Source of the DNA: XN24 sp047921455
GTDB lineage: Bacteria; Pseudomonadota; Gammaproteobacteria; Steroidobacterales; XN24
Direction of reading: 5' to 3'
Assembly (NCBI GenBank): GCA_047921455.1
Contig: JBLRWC010000013.1
Coordinates: 1 to 64,000 of the forward strand
DNA: 64,000 nt
Every line of letters starts with the position of its first letter. Position 1 is the stretch's first letter. Shown piece after piece: positions 41,905 through 50,452 of this stretch. Both the position numbers and the translations under genes were made by a program. The notes under the pieces are model-generated. The model did no database searches. It was not told the origin of the DNA and worked only from the letters and a program-made list of their open reading frames with translations.

Positions 41905-42512
41905 CGCAGCGCCTCGCGACGAGGGGCGAGCGCCGCGCCGGCCGTCGCCAGGCGCCGTCCGAGCGCGCGCGCCAGCTCTTTTTCATGTTCGCTGGGCGTC
42001 GTACCTGCCGCGGGCGAGGCGACATGCGAGGGACCGTAGGGCGAGCCACCGTCGCGGGTATCCGTGAGCGCCTGCAGTGTGTAGGGCAGTCCGAGCAGCA
42101 GCGCGCCATGGTGTAGCAATGGCACCATCATGGTCAGCAAGGTGCTTTCCTGGCCGCCGTGCATGGTCGACGTGGAAGTGAACACGCCGGCCGGTTTGCC
42201 GGCCAGGGCGCCGTCGAGCCAGATCTCACTGGTGCCGTCGAGAAAATATTTCAGCGGCGCAGCCATGTTGCCGAAGCGCGTCGGGCTGCCGAGCGCCAAT
42301 GCATCGCATTCGCGCAGGTCGTCCAGGGTCGCGTAAGGAGCGCCTTCTGCCGGGATCGGGGGCAGAACGCTGCGGGTCTCCGGGGCGACCGGCGGGACGG
42401 TCCGCAGGACGGCCTCGGCATCGGCCACGGCGCCCACGCCGCGCGCTACCTGGCGCGCGAGCGCTGCCGTGCTGCCGTGCCGCGAGTAGTACAGCACGAG
42501 GACACGCGTCAC
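41901..42512 (-). CDS. wrbA: NAD(P)H:quinone oxidoreductase, WrbA type
   Basis: This 203-residue flavodoxin-like protein reduces quinones by two electrons with FMN. The phosphate loop is VLVLYYSRHGSTAALA. The signature GSPTRFGNMAAPLKYFLDGTSEIWLDGALAGKPAGVFTS and the STMHGGQESTLLTMMVPLLHHG segment identify WrbA. The GTG start at 42512 overlaps the arsC stop (GTGA). Cotranscription with arsC and DUF2069 is likely. A role in oxidative stress is known for the family. Confidence 0.93.
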   Translation of the reverse strand: MTRVLVLYYSRHGSTAALARQVARGVGAVADAEAVLRTVPPVAPETRSVLPPIPAEGAPYATLDDLRECDALALGSPTRFGNMAAPLKYFLDGTSEIWLDGALAGKPAGVFTSTSTMHGGQESTLLTMMVPLLHHGALLLGLPYTLQALTDTRDGGSPYGPSHVASPAAGTTPSEHEKELARALGRRLATAGAALAPRREALR

Positions 42513-42859
42513 GGCAGGATCTCCAGCACGGCCTCGGGCGGCCGGCCGATCCGTGCGCGCCGGTCGACGACCACAACCGGGCGTTCGATCAGCTTGGGAT
42601 GGGAGGCCATCGCATCGATCAGCATGTCTTCGGTGGCCGCCGCCGCGTCCAGTCCCAGCGCGGCGAACTCGGGCTCTTTGCTGCGCACTAATTGGCGGGC
42701 CGGCATGTCGAGTTTGCGCAACAGGGCGACAATCGTGGCCCGATCGGGGGGCGTTTTCAGGTACTCCACGATCCTTGGGCTGACGCCGCGCGACTCCAGC
42801 AGCGCGAGGGTCTGCCGCGACTTCGAACAACGCGGATTATGATAGATGGTCACTGCCAT
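42509..42859 (-). CDS. arsC: arsenate reductase, glutaredoxin-dependent type
   Basis: This 116-residue ArsC/Spx-fold protein has the catalytic cysteine in IYHNPRCSKSRQTL near residue 11. Further ArsC segments are VEYLKTPPDRATIVALLRKL, AMASHPKLIERPVVV and the C-terminal GRPPEAVLEIL. It probably reduces arsenate to arsenite with glutathione/glutaredoxin. No arsenite efflux gene (arsB, acr3) or arsR is nearby, so it might instead be the housekeeping member often paired with wrbA, called YfgD in Escherichia coli. Confidence 0.9.
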   Translation of the reverse strand: MAVTIYHNPRCSKSRQTLALLESRGVSPRIVEYLKTPPDRATIVALLRKLDMPARQLVRSKEPEFAALGLDAAAATEDMLIDAMASHPKLIERPVVVVDRRARIGRPPEAVLEILP

Positions 42860-42968
42860 GATTTAGCTCCAGATTTCCGGAATGAATGGTTGTTTGGACA
42901 GGCTTGACGGCTTGAAGCAGCGACTGCTACGTTGCGCGTTGTACCTTGGTCTCCAAAAGGTTTTCCTG

Positions 42969-43277
42969 ATGACCGATGTCCGTGGTGGCTTTCGCTTGGC
43001 GACACGTTGCGCGGCGCTGGCCGCTTTGCTGTTGCTGGGCGCTTGCGCCAGCGCGCCGGTGCAGGAAATGAGCGATGCCCGCCAGGCGATTCATGCGGCC
43101 GAGGAGGCCGGCGCGGCGGAATTCGCCCCCGCGATGCTGCAGGACGCCAAGCGAATGCTCACCAGCGCGGAGCGGAAGCTGCAGCGGCAAGCTTATGCCG
43201 GCGCGCGCGTGGATGCGCGCGAGGCGCGTCGCCTGGCCGCCCAGGCGTTGCGTACGGTCCGCCCCGTCCAGGACTGA
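42969..43277 (+). CDS. DUF4398-type lipoprotein
   Basis: The 102-residue protein has a signal sequence ending in lipobox LLGAC (cysteine near residue 26) and a helical mature region with repeated acidic/basic heptads (DARQAIHAAEEAGAAEFAPAMLQDAKRMLTSAERKLQRQAYAGARVDAREARRLAAQAL). This fits DUF4398, an outer-membrane-anchored helical domain often fused to or paired with OmpA-like proteins. No OmpA domain follows here, because the frame ends right before the convergent lytic transglycosylase. ATG 42969 has AAGG nine bases upstream. Peptidoglycan-proximal function is likely but not shown. Confidence 0.85.
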   Translation: MTDVRGGFRLATRCAALAALLLLGACASAPVQEMSDARQAIHAAEEAGAAEFAPAMLQDAKRMLTSAERKLQRQAYAGARVDAREARRLAAQALRTVRPVQD

Positions 43278-43285
43278 GGCCCGCT

Positions 43286-43852
43286 TCAATACTGGTACCA
43301 CTTCGCGCTCAGGCGATTGAATACGCGATCCGGGTACCAGCGCTGCCCGCGGCTGCCGTTATAGCGCGCCAGTGCGGCCCGGCGATCGCCTTTCTCCATG
43401 TCCAGGTAGTAAGCGAGAATCCGGCAGCCATATAACAGGTTGGTCTGGATGTCGTGGAGGTCATCTTCCGGGCGACCGATCTCTTCGCGCCAGAAGGGCA
43501 TCACCTGCATGAGCCCAAGGGCGCCTGCCCAGGAAATGGCATAGCGATCGAAGTTGCTCTCGACGTCGATGACCGCAAGCACGAGTTCCGGCGGCAGATC
43601 GAACTCGGCAGCGTACTGGTGCACCAAGCGCAGGATCAGCATGCGCTCGGCCTTGTTCGGCACTTGGCGTTCGAGGCGGCGCGACATATCCGTGAGCCAG
43701 ACTTCGGCTTCGAAACGGTCCGTGAAGCTCGGTGTGTTCTCCACTGCTTCGCGCAAGACACGGCGCAGGTCCGGATCGACCTCGGGTGCCGACTGCGCTG
43801 CACCTGGCAAGGCCAGCGTCAACAGCAACATGACCGGCAGCGCGCCCCTCAT
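43286..43852 (-). CDS. lytic transglycosylase, SLT domain
   Basis: The 188-residue periplasmic protein has a signal peptide (LPVMLLLTLALPGAAQSA) and an SLT-type lysozyme-like domain: VLAVIDVESNFDRYAISWAGALGLMQVMPFW with the catalytic glutamate in VES, and the closing ALARYNGSRGQRWYPDRVF. It cleaves peptidoglycan glycan strands with formation of 1,6-anhydromuramyl ends. The start overlaps the stop of proS (ATGA), a pairing common in gammaproteobacteria. It ends 8 bp from the convergent DUF4398 gene. Confidence 0.93.
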   Translation of the reverse strand: MRGALPVMLLLTLALPGAAQSAPEVDPDLRRVLREAVENTPSFTDRFEAEVWLTDMSRRLERQVPNKAERMLILRLVHQYAAEFDLPPELVLAVIDVESNFDRYAISWAGALGLMQVMPFWREEIGRPEDDLHDIQTNLLYGCRILAYYLDMEKGDRRAALARYNGSRGQRWYPDRVFNRLSAKWYQY

Positions 43853-45579
43853 GGCGAGTGACGGGCGATTCCTTCGCGAACCCGGGCCAGCAGGAACTCC
43901 GTCGCGTCCGCCAGCGGGATCGCCTCGTTGGCCGCCGCATGCCTGGCACGGTATTCCAGCGCGTTGTCGGCCAGGCCGCGTTCGCCGATCACTACCCGGT
44001 GGGGAATGCCGAGCAGTTCCATGTCCGCGAACTTCACGCCCGGGCGGGCATCGCGATCGTCCAGCAGAACCTCGATGCCGGCCGCCAGCAGCGCTTCGTA
44101 CAACGGCTCGACCGCGGCGCGCACCGCGGCGCTTTTCTGCAAATTCATCGGTACCAGCGCCACCTGGAAAGGCGCGATCGGTTCCGGCCAGATAATGCCC
44201 CGATCATCGAAATGCTGCTCGATCGCTGCAGCTACCAGGCGCGTCACGCCAATGCCGTAGCAACCCATCGCCATGGTTTGCTCGCGGCCGTCCGCGTCCA
44301 GCACGACGGCGCCCATGGCCTCACTGTACTTGCGGCCTAGTTGGAAGATGTGCCCGACCTCGATACCGCGTGCGAGTTTCAACGTGCCCTTGCCGTCGGG
44401 GCTCGGATCGCCGGCCTGGACGTTACGCAGGTCAGCGGCCGCGGCTTCCGGCAGGTCTCTGCCCCAGTTGACGCCTTGCAGGTGTGCATCGGCTGCATTT
44501 GCGCCGCAGACGAAATCCGCCGCCGCCAGCGCGGCGTGATCCGCATAGATCTTGAGTTCCAGGCCGACCGGCCCGACGAAGCCGGGCACCGAGCCGGTGG
44601 CGGCTTGCACGGCCTCGGGGCCGGCCATGCGCAGCGGCGCGGCGACGCCAGGCAGTTTCTCGGCCTTGACGGCGTTCAATTCATGATCGCCGCGAATCAC
44701 CAGCGCGACCGGGCGGTCGTCCTCGCCCAGCACGATCAGTGTCTTGAGGCATTGCGCCGGCGCGACGCCAAGAAAACTGGTCAGTTCGGCAATGGTTCTC
44801 ACCGCCGGCGTCGCGATGCGTTCCATGGGGCGAGACGGCGCGGGCCGCGCGGTGGATGGTGGCAGCGCAGGCGCCAGTTCGACGTTGGCGGCGTAGTCGG
44901 AACTGTCGGAAAAAGCGATCGCATCCTCGCCGGACTCCGCCAGCACGTGGAATTCGTGCGACAGGCTGCCGCCAATGCTGCCGGTGTCCGCTTCCACTGC
45001 CCGGAACGCCAGGCCAAGCCGGGTGCAGACGCGCGCATAGGCCTCGTACATGCGTGCATAGGTCCGGCCGAGGCACGCCTCGTCAAGGTGAAAGGAATAG
45101 GCATCTTTCATGATGAACTCGCGGGCGCGCATCACGCCGAAGCGCGGCCGGATTTCATCGCGGAACTTGGCCTGGATCTGGTACCAGTTGATCGGTAACT
45201 GCCGATAGCTTTTCAGTTCGCGCCGGGCAAGATCGGTAATCACTTCCTCGTGGGTCGGGCCGAGACAAAATTCACGCTGGTGGCGATCCTTCAGACGCAG
45301 CAGTTCTGGCCCGAAAAAATCCCAACGACCGGTTTCGCGCCACAATTCCGCCGGCTGGACCATCGGCATCAGCACTTCCTGGGCGCCAGCGCGATTCATC
45401 TCCTCGCGCACGATTTCCTCGACCTTGCGCAAAACGCGCACACCCAGCGGTAGCCAGGTGTAGAGGCCGGAGGCAAGCTGGCGGACCAGGCCGGCCCTCA
45501 GCATGAGCTGGTGGCTGACGATTTCCGCGCCGGCCGGGACTTCCTTTAAAGTGTTGAGTGGATACTCGGAGAGGCGCAT
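43849..45579 (-). CDS. proS: prolyl-tRNA synthetase
   Basis: The 576-residue class II synthetase is the bacterial type with an inserted YbaK-like editing domain. Start ATG 45579 (MRLSEYPLNTLKEVPAGAE) is the normal N-terminus. Motif 2 is in LLRLKDRHQREFCLGPTHEEVITDL, the editing insertion covers about residues 225-380 (FLGVAPAQCLKTLIVLGEDDRPVALVIRGDHELNAVK), and motif 3 is in MGCYGIGVTRLVAAAIEQ. The C-terminal anticodon domain has LVPMNLQKSA and VLLDDRDARPGVKFADMELLGIP. Length matches the family. Confidence 0.97.
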   Translation of the reverse strand: MRLSEYPLNTLKEVPAGAEIVSHQLMLRAGLVRQLASGLYTWLPLGVRVLRKVEEIVREEMNRAGAQEVLMPMVQPAELWRETGRWDFFGPELLRLKDRHQREFCLGPTHEEVITDLARRELKSYRQLPINWYQIQAKFRDEIRPRFGVMRAREFIMKDAYSFHLDEACLGRTYARMYEAYARVCTRLGLAFRAVEADTGSIGGSLSHEFHVLAESGEDAIAFSDSSDYAANVELAPALPPSTARPAPSRPMERIATPAVRTIAELTSFLGVAPAQCLKTLIVLGEDDRPVALVIRGDHELNAVKAEKLPGVAAPLRMAGPEAVQAATGSVPGFVGPVGLELKIYADHAALAAADFVCGANAADAHLQGVNWGRDLPEAAAADLRNVQAGDPSPDGKGTLKLARGIEVGHIFQLGRKYSEAMGAVVLDADGREQTMAMGCYGIGVTRLVAAAIEQHFDDRGIIWPEPIAPFQVALVPMNLQKSAAVRAAVEPLYEALLAAGIEVLLDDRDARPGVKFADMELLGIPHRVVIGERGLADNALEYRARHAAANEAIPLADATEFLLARVREGIARHSP

Positions 45580-45703
45580 CTGGCGGGCCTTTTCTGGGTG
45601 GAGTGGTGGTGCGCCCGAATCGCGGGCGATCACGGGTCGATAATGTCGCATTCTAGCGGCCCGCCGCGCCAGCGGTACAGTTTGCGCCTGGAGGACGATC
45701 GTC

Positions 45704-46699
45704 TTGAAGCAAGCACTCACGCCGGAACGCCTTGATCCCGGCGCGCTCGAGGGGCACTGCGTTGCGGTGCTTGGCTTCGGCGCACAGGGTCGGGCGCAGG
45801 CGCTTAATCTCAGGGACGCCGGGGTGGACCTGGTGGTCGGTTTGCGTGCGGAGTCGGCGCATCGCGAGGCGTGCCGAGAGGCCGGCATCAAGGTGTGCAC
45901 GCCGGCCGCGGCGGCCGCGCGTGCCGACGTTTGCGCGCTGCTGGTGCCCGACGAGGTCCAGCCGCGGCTCTACGAGGAAGTCCTGGCGCCGGCGCTGCGT
46001 CCCGGCGCCGCCCTGCTGTTTGCGCACGGCTACAATATCCACTTTCGTCGGCTGACGCCGCGCGCCGACCTGGACGTGATCATGGTGGCGCCGCTGGGCA
46101 TTGGCGAACAGGTGCGGCGGCAATACACACTCGGGCGCGGCGTGCCGGCCCTGCTGGCGGTGCACCAGGATGCGAGCGGCCGTGCCGCAGCGGTGGCGGG
46201 GGGCTATGCGGCAGCCAACGGGCATGCTCGAGCGGCAGTTTTCGCGACCAGCTTCGCCGAGGAAGCCGAGACGGACCTGTTTGCCGAGCAGGCGGTGCTT
46301 TGCGGCGGGCTCGGGCAGTTGATCGCGGCTGCCTTCGAGACGCTTACCGAGGCCGGTTATCCCGAAGAAGTCGCCTATTTCTGCTGCCTGCACGAGGTCA
46401 AGCTCATCGCCGACCTGGTACAGAGCCGGGGGATCGCGGGCATGCGACGCTCGATTTCCAGCACGGCGGCATTTGGTGATGCAACGCGCGGGCCACGCGT
46501 GATCGGCGCGGCGAGCCGGCAGGAATTGCGCGCTATGCTGGAGGAGATTCGTGACGGCAGTTTCGCCGCCGAACTGGACGCCGAAATGAAGGCCGGCGCG
46601 CCTACACTGGCCGCCTGGCGCGCGGCCGCCGAGGCGCATCCCATCGAGGCCGTCGGCGCGCGCATTCGCGCACTCATGCCATGGCTGGAGGAGGGGTGA
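45704..46699 (+). CDS. ketol-acid reductoisomerase-like protein with altered active site
   Basis: The 331-residue protein aligns end to end with class I IlvC: Rossmann motif GFGAQGRAQALNLRDAG, histidine loop FAHGYNIHF (H108), ETDLFAEQAVLCGG with metal ligands D191 and E195, and SIS with S252. Two residues that are invariant in functional enzymes are changed. The catalytic lysine of the PKxPG loop is leucine (APLGIGE, L131), and the first glutamate of FECLHELK is cysteine (YFCCLHEVK, C227), leaving only E231. A canonical acetolactate isomerisation is therefore doubtful; a simpler NAD(P)-dependent reaction is possible. The start is TTG after a strong GGAGGA. pssA follows. Confidence 0.88.
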   Translation: MKQALTPERLDPGALEGHCVAVLGFGAQGRAQALNLRDAGVDLVVGLRAESAHREACREAGIKVCTPAAAAARADVCALLVPDEVQPRLYEEVLAPALRPGAALLFAHGYNIHFRRLTPRADLDVIMVAPLGIGEQVRRQYTLGRGVPALLAVHQDASGRAAAVAGGYAAANGHARAAVFATSFAEEAETDLFAEQAVLCGGLGQLIAAAFETLTEAGYPEEVAYFCCLHEVKLIADLVQSRGIAGMRRSISSTAAFGDATRGPRVIGAASRQELRAMLEEIRDGSFAAELDAEMKAGAPTLAAWRAAAEAHPIEAVGARIRALMPWLEEG

Positions 46700-46760
46700 T
46701 GGCTGGAAATCAGTCCGGCGACATGCGTAAATGATCTCTCCAGGCACTGAAACGGATCCC

Positions 46761-47543
46761 ATGGAAGAATCTCGCGCGCGTCGCAAGGGCGTCTACTTGC
46801 TGCCCAACCTGATCACCACCGGCGCGCTGTTCGCCGGTTTTTCCGCCGTGGTGGCCGCCATGGACGGCAATTTCATCACCGCCGCAGTCGCGATCTACAT
46901 CGCGATGGTGCTTGACGGACTGGATGGGCGCGTTGCGCGCATGACCAGCACCGAGAGTGAATTCGGCAAGCAATATGACAGTCTCGCGGACATGGTGTCT
47001 TTCGGCCTGGCGCCTGCGCTGGTGTTCTACCTGTGGGGCGCTGAACATCTCGAGGAACTCGGCTGGCTGTGGGGCAAGCTGGGTTGGCTGGTGGCGTTTT
47101 TCTTCGCGGTAGCGGCGGCCTTGCGCCTGGCGCGTTACAACTCGCGCCAGGGCTCGGCGGACAAGCGTTATTTCGAGGGTTTGCCCAGCCCGTCGGCAGC
47201 GGCGGTGGTGGCCGGGCTGGTGTGGCTCAGTACTGTGCTCGAGGCGTCCGGCGTGCTGGCGATGATCACCGGCCTGGCCGTCACTGCGGGCGCCGGCGCG
47301 TTGATGGTCAGCCGGCTGGCTTATTACAGCGGCAAGGATTTCAATCTCGGCGGCCGCGTGCCGTTCGCTTATGTCTTGCTGATACCCGCGGTGTTCATCC
47401 TGATCAGCCTGAACCCGCCGACCGTGCTGTTCCTGTTGTTTTTCACGTATGCGCTCTCGGCGCCGGCACTGTCCTTGTGGCGCCTGTTACGCCGGCGGCG
47501 TCGACGCCTCCAGCGCGACGACGAGACCTTGGCAGACGACTGA
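46761..47543 (+). CDS. pssA: CDP-diacylglycerol-serine O-phosphatidyltransferase
   Basis: This 260-residue, multi-span enzyme makes phosphatidylserine, the precursor of phosphatidylethanolamine. The CDP-alcohol motif DGLDGRVARMTSTESEFGKQYDSLAD lies at residues 52-77, and LPNLITTGALFAGFSAV precedes it as in type II Pss. Six to eight spans follow. ATG 46761 is preferred over ATG 46731 because CGGA is six bases upstream. The ilvC-pssA order recalls the ilvBNC-psd-pssA-leuA arrangement of other proteobacteria, but psd and the other ilv genes are missing here. An arginine-rich C-terminus is cytoplasmic. Confidence 0.93.
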   Translation: MEESRARRKGVYLLPNLITTGALFAGFSAVVAAMDGNFITAAVAIYIAMVLDGLDGRVARMTSTESEFGKQYDSLADMVSFGLAPALVFYLWGAEHLEELGWLWGKLGWLVAFFFAVAAALRLARYNSRQGSADKRYFEGLPSPSAAAVVAGLVWLSTVLEASGVLAMITGLAVTAGAGALMVSRLAYYSGKDFNLGGRVPFAYVLLIPAVFILISLNPPTVLFLLFFTYALSAPALSLWRLLRRRRRRLQRDDETLADD

Positions 47544-47544
47544 C

Positions 47545-48291
47545 ATGGACGGCCGGCGGCTGGCATGCCTCAACGCCATGGGAATTCCAGCCTGGTCGCG
47601 CCGGCCCGACCGGGTGTTGCCGGGCGCGCCCCTGGCCCGCCTCGGGACGGCCGGTGCAGCAACCGCAGCACCGCTGGACGAGGCCGTCGGCGCCCCGGGG
47701 GATATCGGCCGCCTCGATTGGGACGCCCTGGAAGCGCGGGTCAGCGCCTGTAAAGCGTGCGCCCTGCACAGCGGGCGCACCCGCACAGTTTTCGGCGTTG
47801 GCGACCGCAAGGCGGATTGGCTGGTCGTCGGCGAGGCGCCGGGCGCAGAGGAAGACCGGCGCGGCGAGCCCTTCGTGGGTCGCGCCGGCAAGCTGCTGGA
47901 CGCCATGCTGGCCGCGCTCGGCTATGACCGGACCCAGGTTTATATCGCCAACGTTGTAAAGTGCCGCCCGCCGGAAAACCGGGACCCGCACCCCGATGAG
48001 GCGAACTGTTGCGCGCCCTACCTGGATCGCCAGGTCGAACTGCTGCAGCCACGCATTATTCTTGCAGTCGGCCGGGTTGCGGCCCAGCGCCTGCTGGACA
48101 GCGATGCCCCGGTCGGCCGGCTGCGCGGCACAGTGCATCGCTACGGGCCGAGCGCAGTCCCCCTGGTCGTGACCTGGCATCCCGCCTACTTGTTGCGCCG
48201 GCCGGCGGCCAAGGCCGACGCCTGGCGCGACCTGGTACTGGCCGCGGGTGCGGCCCGGGAACCGGGTTTTGCACGGGAAAACAACGCGTGA
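47545..48291 (+). CDS. family 4 uracil-DNA glycosylase, iron-sulfur type
   Basis: The protein has 248 residues with a family 4 UDG domain after an N-terminal extension of about 60 residues with little predicted structure. Cluster cysteines appear as SACKACALHSGRT and later in NVVKCRPPENRDPHPDEANCCAPYLDRQV. The uracil-binding motif is GEAPGAEEDRRGEPFVGRAGKLLD and the C-terminal motif is WHPAYLLRRP. It removes uracil from DNA. Such genes are often annotated as a phage SPO1 DNA polymerase-related domain. It starts one base after the pssA stop and overlaps rimI by four bases. Confidence 0.93.
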   Translation: MDGRRLACLNAMGIPAWSRRPDRVLPGAPLARLGTAGAATAAPLDEAVGAPGDIGRLDWDALEARVSACKACALHSGRTRTVFGVGDRKADWLVVGEAPGAEEDRRGEPFVGRAGKLLDAMLAALGYDRTQVYIANVVKCRPPENRDPHPDEANCCAPYLDRQVELLQPRIILAVGRVAAQRLLDSDAPVGRLRGTVHRYGPSAVPLVVTWHPAYLLRRPAAKADAWRDLVLAAGAAREPGFARENNA

Positions 48292-48752
48292 GTGCCGCGC
48301 TTGAACCGTGCGCGCTGCGCATTCGGCCGATGACGCAGGCCGATCTCGAAACGGTCTGGGATATCGAGCGGCGCGCGTATCAATTCCCATGGTCGCGGGG
48401 CATTTTCGTCGATTGCCTGCGGATTCCCTATGCCTGCGAAATTCTCGAGGAACGCGGCGTGGTGGTCGCTTACGCCATTATGTCGATGGGCGGCGATGAG
48501 GCCCACTTGTTGAACCTGTGCCTCGACTTTTCGGCACGGGGCCGCGGCCTGGCCCGCATGCTGCTGGATCACTTGATGGCGCACGCTACGCGGGAGGGCG
48601 TTCGGGTGTTGTATCTAGAGGTGCGGCCGTCGAATACCGCGGCGCTGGCGCTCTACCGGCACGCCGGATTCATGCGGATCGGCGTGCGCAAGGACTACTA
48701 CCGGGCGGCCAGTGGCCGCGAAGACGCGCTCGTGCTCGCACGGCAGCTCTGA
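48288..48752 (+). CDS. rimI: ribosomal protein S18 alanine N-acetyltransferase
   Basis: The 154-residue GNAT protein has the acetyl-CoA loop LCLDFSARGRGLARMLLDHLM and the RimI-like closing VLYLEVRPSNTAALALYRHAGFMRIGVRKDYYRA...REDALVLARQL. RimI acetylates the N-terminal alanine of ribosomal protein S18. The GTG start at 48288 overlaps the UDG stop (GTGA), so translation is coupled. The opening ALRIRPMTQADLETVWDIERRAYQFPWS is typical for the family. Confidence 0.93.
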   Translation: MSAALEPCALRIRPMTQADLETVWDIERRAYQFPWSRGIFVDCLRIPYACEILEERGVVVAYAIMSMGGDEAHLLNLCLDFSARGRGLARMLLDHLMAHATREGVRVLYLEVRPSNTAALALYRHAGFMRIGVRKDYYRAASGREDALVLARQL

Positions 48753-48767
48753 GTAGCCTCTTCCTGA

Positions 48768-48773
48768 TAGAAT
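48768..48773 (+). promoter_or_regulatory. candidate -10 element for prfC
   Basis: TAGAAT lies 46 bp before the prfC start, in the only gap of the pssA-UDG-rimI-prfC run long enough to hold a promoter. No convincing -35 is visible. Confidence 0.3.
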
Positions 48774-48818
48774 GCGCCGCCCTGCCTTGTAACGGGCCGA
48801 TGAGCGCCCCTGGAATCC

Positions 48819-50408
48819 ATGACTGCATTGCCTGCCGAGATCGCGAAGCGCCGGACCTTCGCCATTATTTCCCATCCCGACGCCGGCAAGACCACGCTCA
48901 CTGAAAAACTGTTGCTGTTCGGCGGCGCCATACAGATGGCGGGCGCCGTCAAGGGACGCAAATCCGACCGGCATGCAACCTCGGACTGGATGGCGCTGGA
49001 GCAGCAACGCGGTATTTCCGTGACGTCCTCGGTGATGCAGTTTCCCTATCGCGAGCGGATCGTCAATTTGCTCGATACGCCCGGTCATGCGGATTTTTCC
49101 GAAGACACCTACCGGACCCTGACGGCGGTGGATTCCGCGTTGATGGTGATCGACGCGGCCAAGGGCGTCGAGGAACGCACCATCAAGCTCATGGAAGTAT
49201 GTCGTCTGCGGACCACGCCGATCATCAGCTTCATCAATAAGCTCGACCGCGACGGGCGCGAACCGCTCGAGCTGCTGGACGAAATCGAGCGCATCCTGTC
49301 GATCCGCTGCACACCGGTCACCTGGCCGATCGGCATGGGCCGCGAATTCCGTGGCGTCTACCATTTTCTGCAGGACCGGATTTACCTCTACCAGCCGGGT
49401 GAGCGCGGTGCCGCGGGGGACACCCACTACATCGACGGGCTGGCGTCCCCCGCCGCAGACAAACTGTTAGGCAGCATTGCCGACGAGTTTCGCGACGAAG
49501 TGGAACTGGTGCGCGGCGCGTGTGATCCCTTCGACCGCGAGGCCTACCTGGCGGGGTTGCAGACGCCGGTTTTTTTCGGCTCGGCCATCAGTAATTTCGG
49601 CGTGCGCGAACTGCTCGACGGTTTTATCGAGTGGGCGCCGCCGCCGGCGCCGCGCGCCACCACCGGGCGCATGGTTGAGCCGGGCGAAGCGACGTTGACC
49701 GGCTTCGTTTTCAAAATCCAGGCGAACATGGACCCGGCGCACCGCGATCGCATCGCGTTTTTCAGGATCTGCTCGGGCCGCTATACGCGCGGCATGAAGT
49801 TGAGGCACGTGCGCCTCGGGCGCGACGTACGGATCGCGGATGCATTGACGTTCATGGCGTCGGATCGCGAGCGCGCCGATGAAGCCTGGGCGGGCGACAT
49901 TCTGGGTCTGCACAACCACGGCACTATCAATATTGGCGACACCTTTACTGAAGGCGAGGAATTGACCTTCACCGGGATCCCCAATTTCGCGCCGGAACTG
50001 TTCCGCCGCGCTGTGCTCGGCGATCCCCTGCGCGCCAAGGCCTTGCACAAGGGTCTCGATCAGCTCTGCGAGGAAGGCACTACCCAGCTGTTTCGTCCGA
50101 TGCGCAATAATGACGTCTTGCTGGGGGCCGTCGGTCCGCTGCAGTTCGAAGTGGTCGCCTGGCGGCTGAAGGAAGAGTACGGGGTGGAGTGCCGCTTCGA
50201 ACAGATCAATGTAGCCACCGCGCGCTGGGTCGCTTGCGATGATGCGAAGCGGCTGGAAGAGTTTCGCCGCAAGGCGGCCGACAATCTCGCCATCGATCAT
50301 GCCGGCGCGCTGGTGTACATCGCGCCGTCGCGGGTCAATCTCGAGTTGACCAAGGAACGCTGGCCGGAAGTCAGGTTCATGCCGACGCGAGATCATCTCG
50401 CGGCCTAG
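48819..50408 (+). CDS. prfC: peptide chain release factor 3
   Basis: RF3 is a GTPase that recycles release factors RF1 and RF2 from the ribosome. The 529-residue protein shows GTPase motifs G1 (SHPDAGKTT), G2/RF3-specific switch (RHATSDWMALEQQRGISVTSSVMQF), G3 (DTPGHADFSEDTYRTL) and G4 (NKLDRDGR). The RF3 C-terminal domain includes VGPLQFEVVAWRLKEEYGVE and ARWVACDDAKRLEEF. Length and domain order are normal. It converges on tgpA, with a stem-loop in the 44 bp between them. Confidence 0.96.
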   Translation: MTALPAEIAKRRTFAIISHPDAGKTTLTEKLLLFGGAIQMAGAVKGRKSDRHATSDWMALEQQRGISVTSSVMQFPYRERIVNLLDTPGHADFSEDTYRTLTAVDSALMVIDAAKGVEERTIKLMEVCRLRTTPIISFINKLDRDGREPLELLDEIERILSIRCTPVTWPIGMGREFRGVYHFLQDRIYLYQPGERGAAGDTHYIDGLASPAADKLLGSIADEFRDEVELVRGACDPFDREAYLAGLQTPVFFGSAISNFGVRELLDGFIEWAPPPAPRATTGRMVEPGEATLTGFVFKIQANMDPAHRDRIAFFRICSGRYTRGMKLRHVRLGRDVRIADALTFMASDRERADEAWAGDILGLHNHGTINIGDTFTEGEELTFTGIPNFAPELFRRAVLGDPLRAKALHKGLDQLCEEGTTQLFRPMRNNDVLLGAVGPLQFEVVAWRLKEEYGVECRFEQINVATARWVACDDAKRLEEFRRKAADNLAIDHAGALVYIAPSRVNLELTKERWPEVRFMPTRDHLAA

Positions 50409-50428
50409 CTTGCGGCGCCAGGGGCTGC

Positions 50429-50446
50429 CCGGGGCGCGAGCCCCGG
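50429..50446. terminator. stem-loop between convergent prfC and the transglutaminase gene
   Basis: CCGGGGC-GCGA-GCCCCGG is a perfect 7-bp GC stem closed by a GNRA-type tetraloop. It lies between the ends of two convergent genes and so could act for both. Neither side has a U-tract, so it may be a pause or mRNA 3'-end protector and not a classical terminator. Confidence 0.5.
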
Positions 50447-50452
50447 CGCGAC

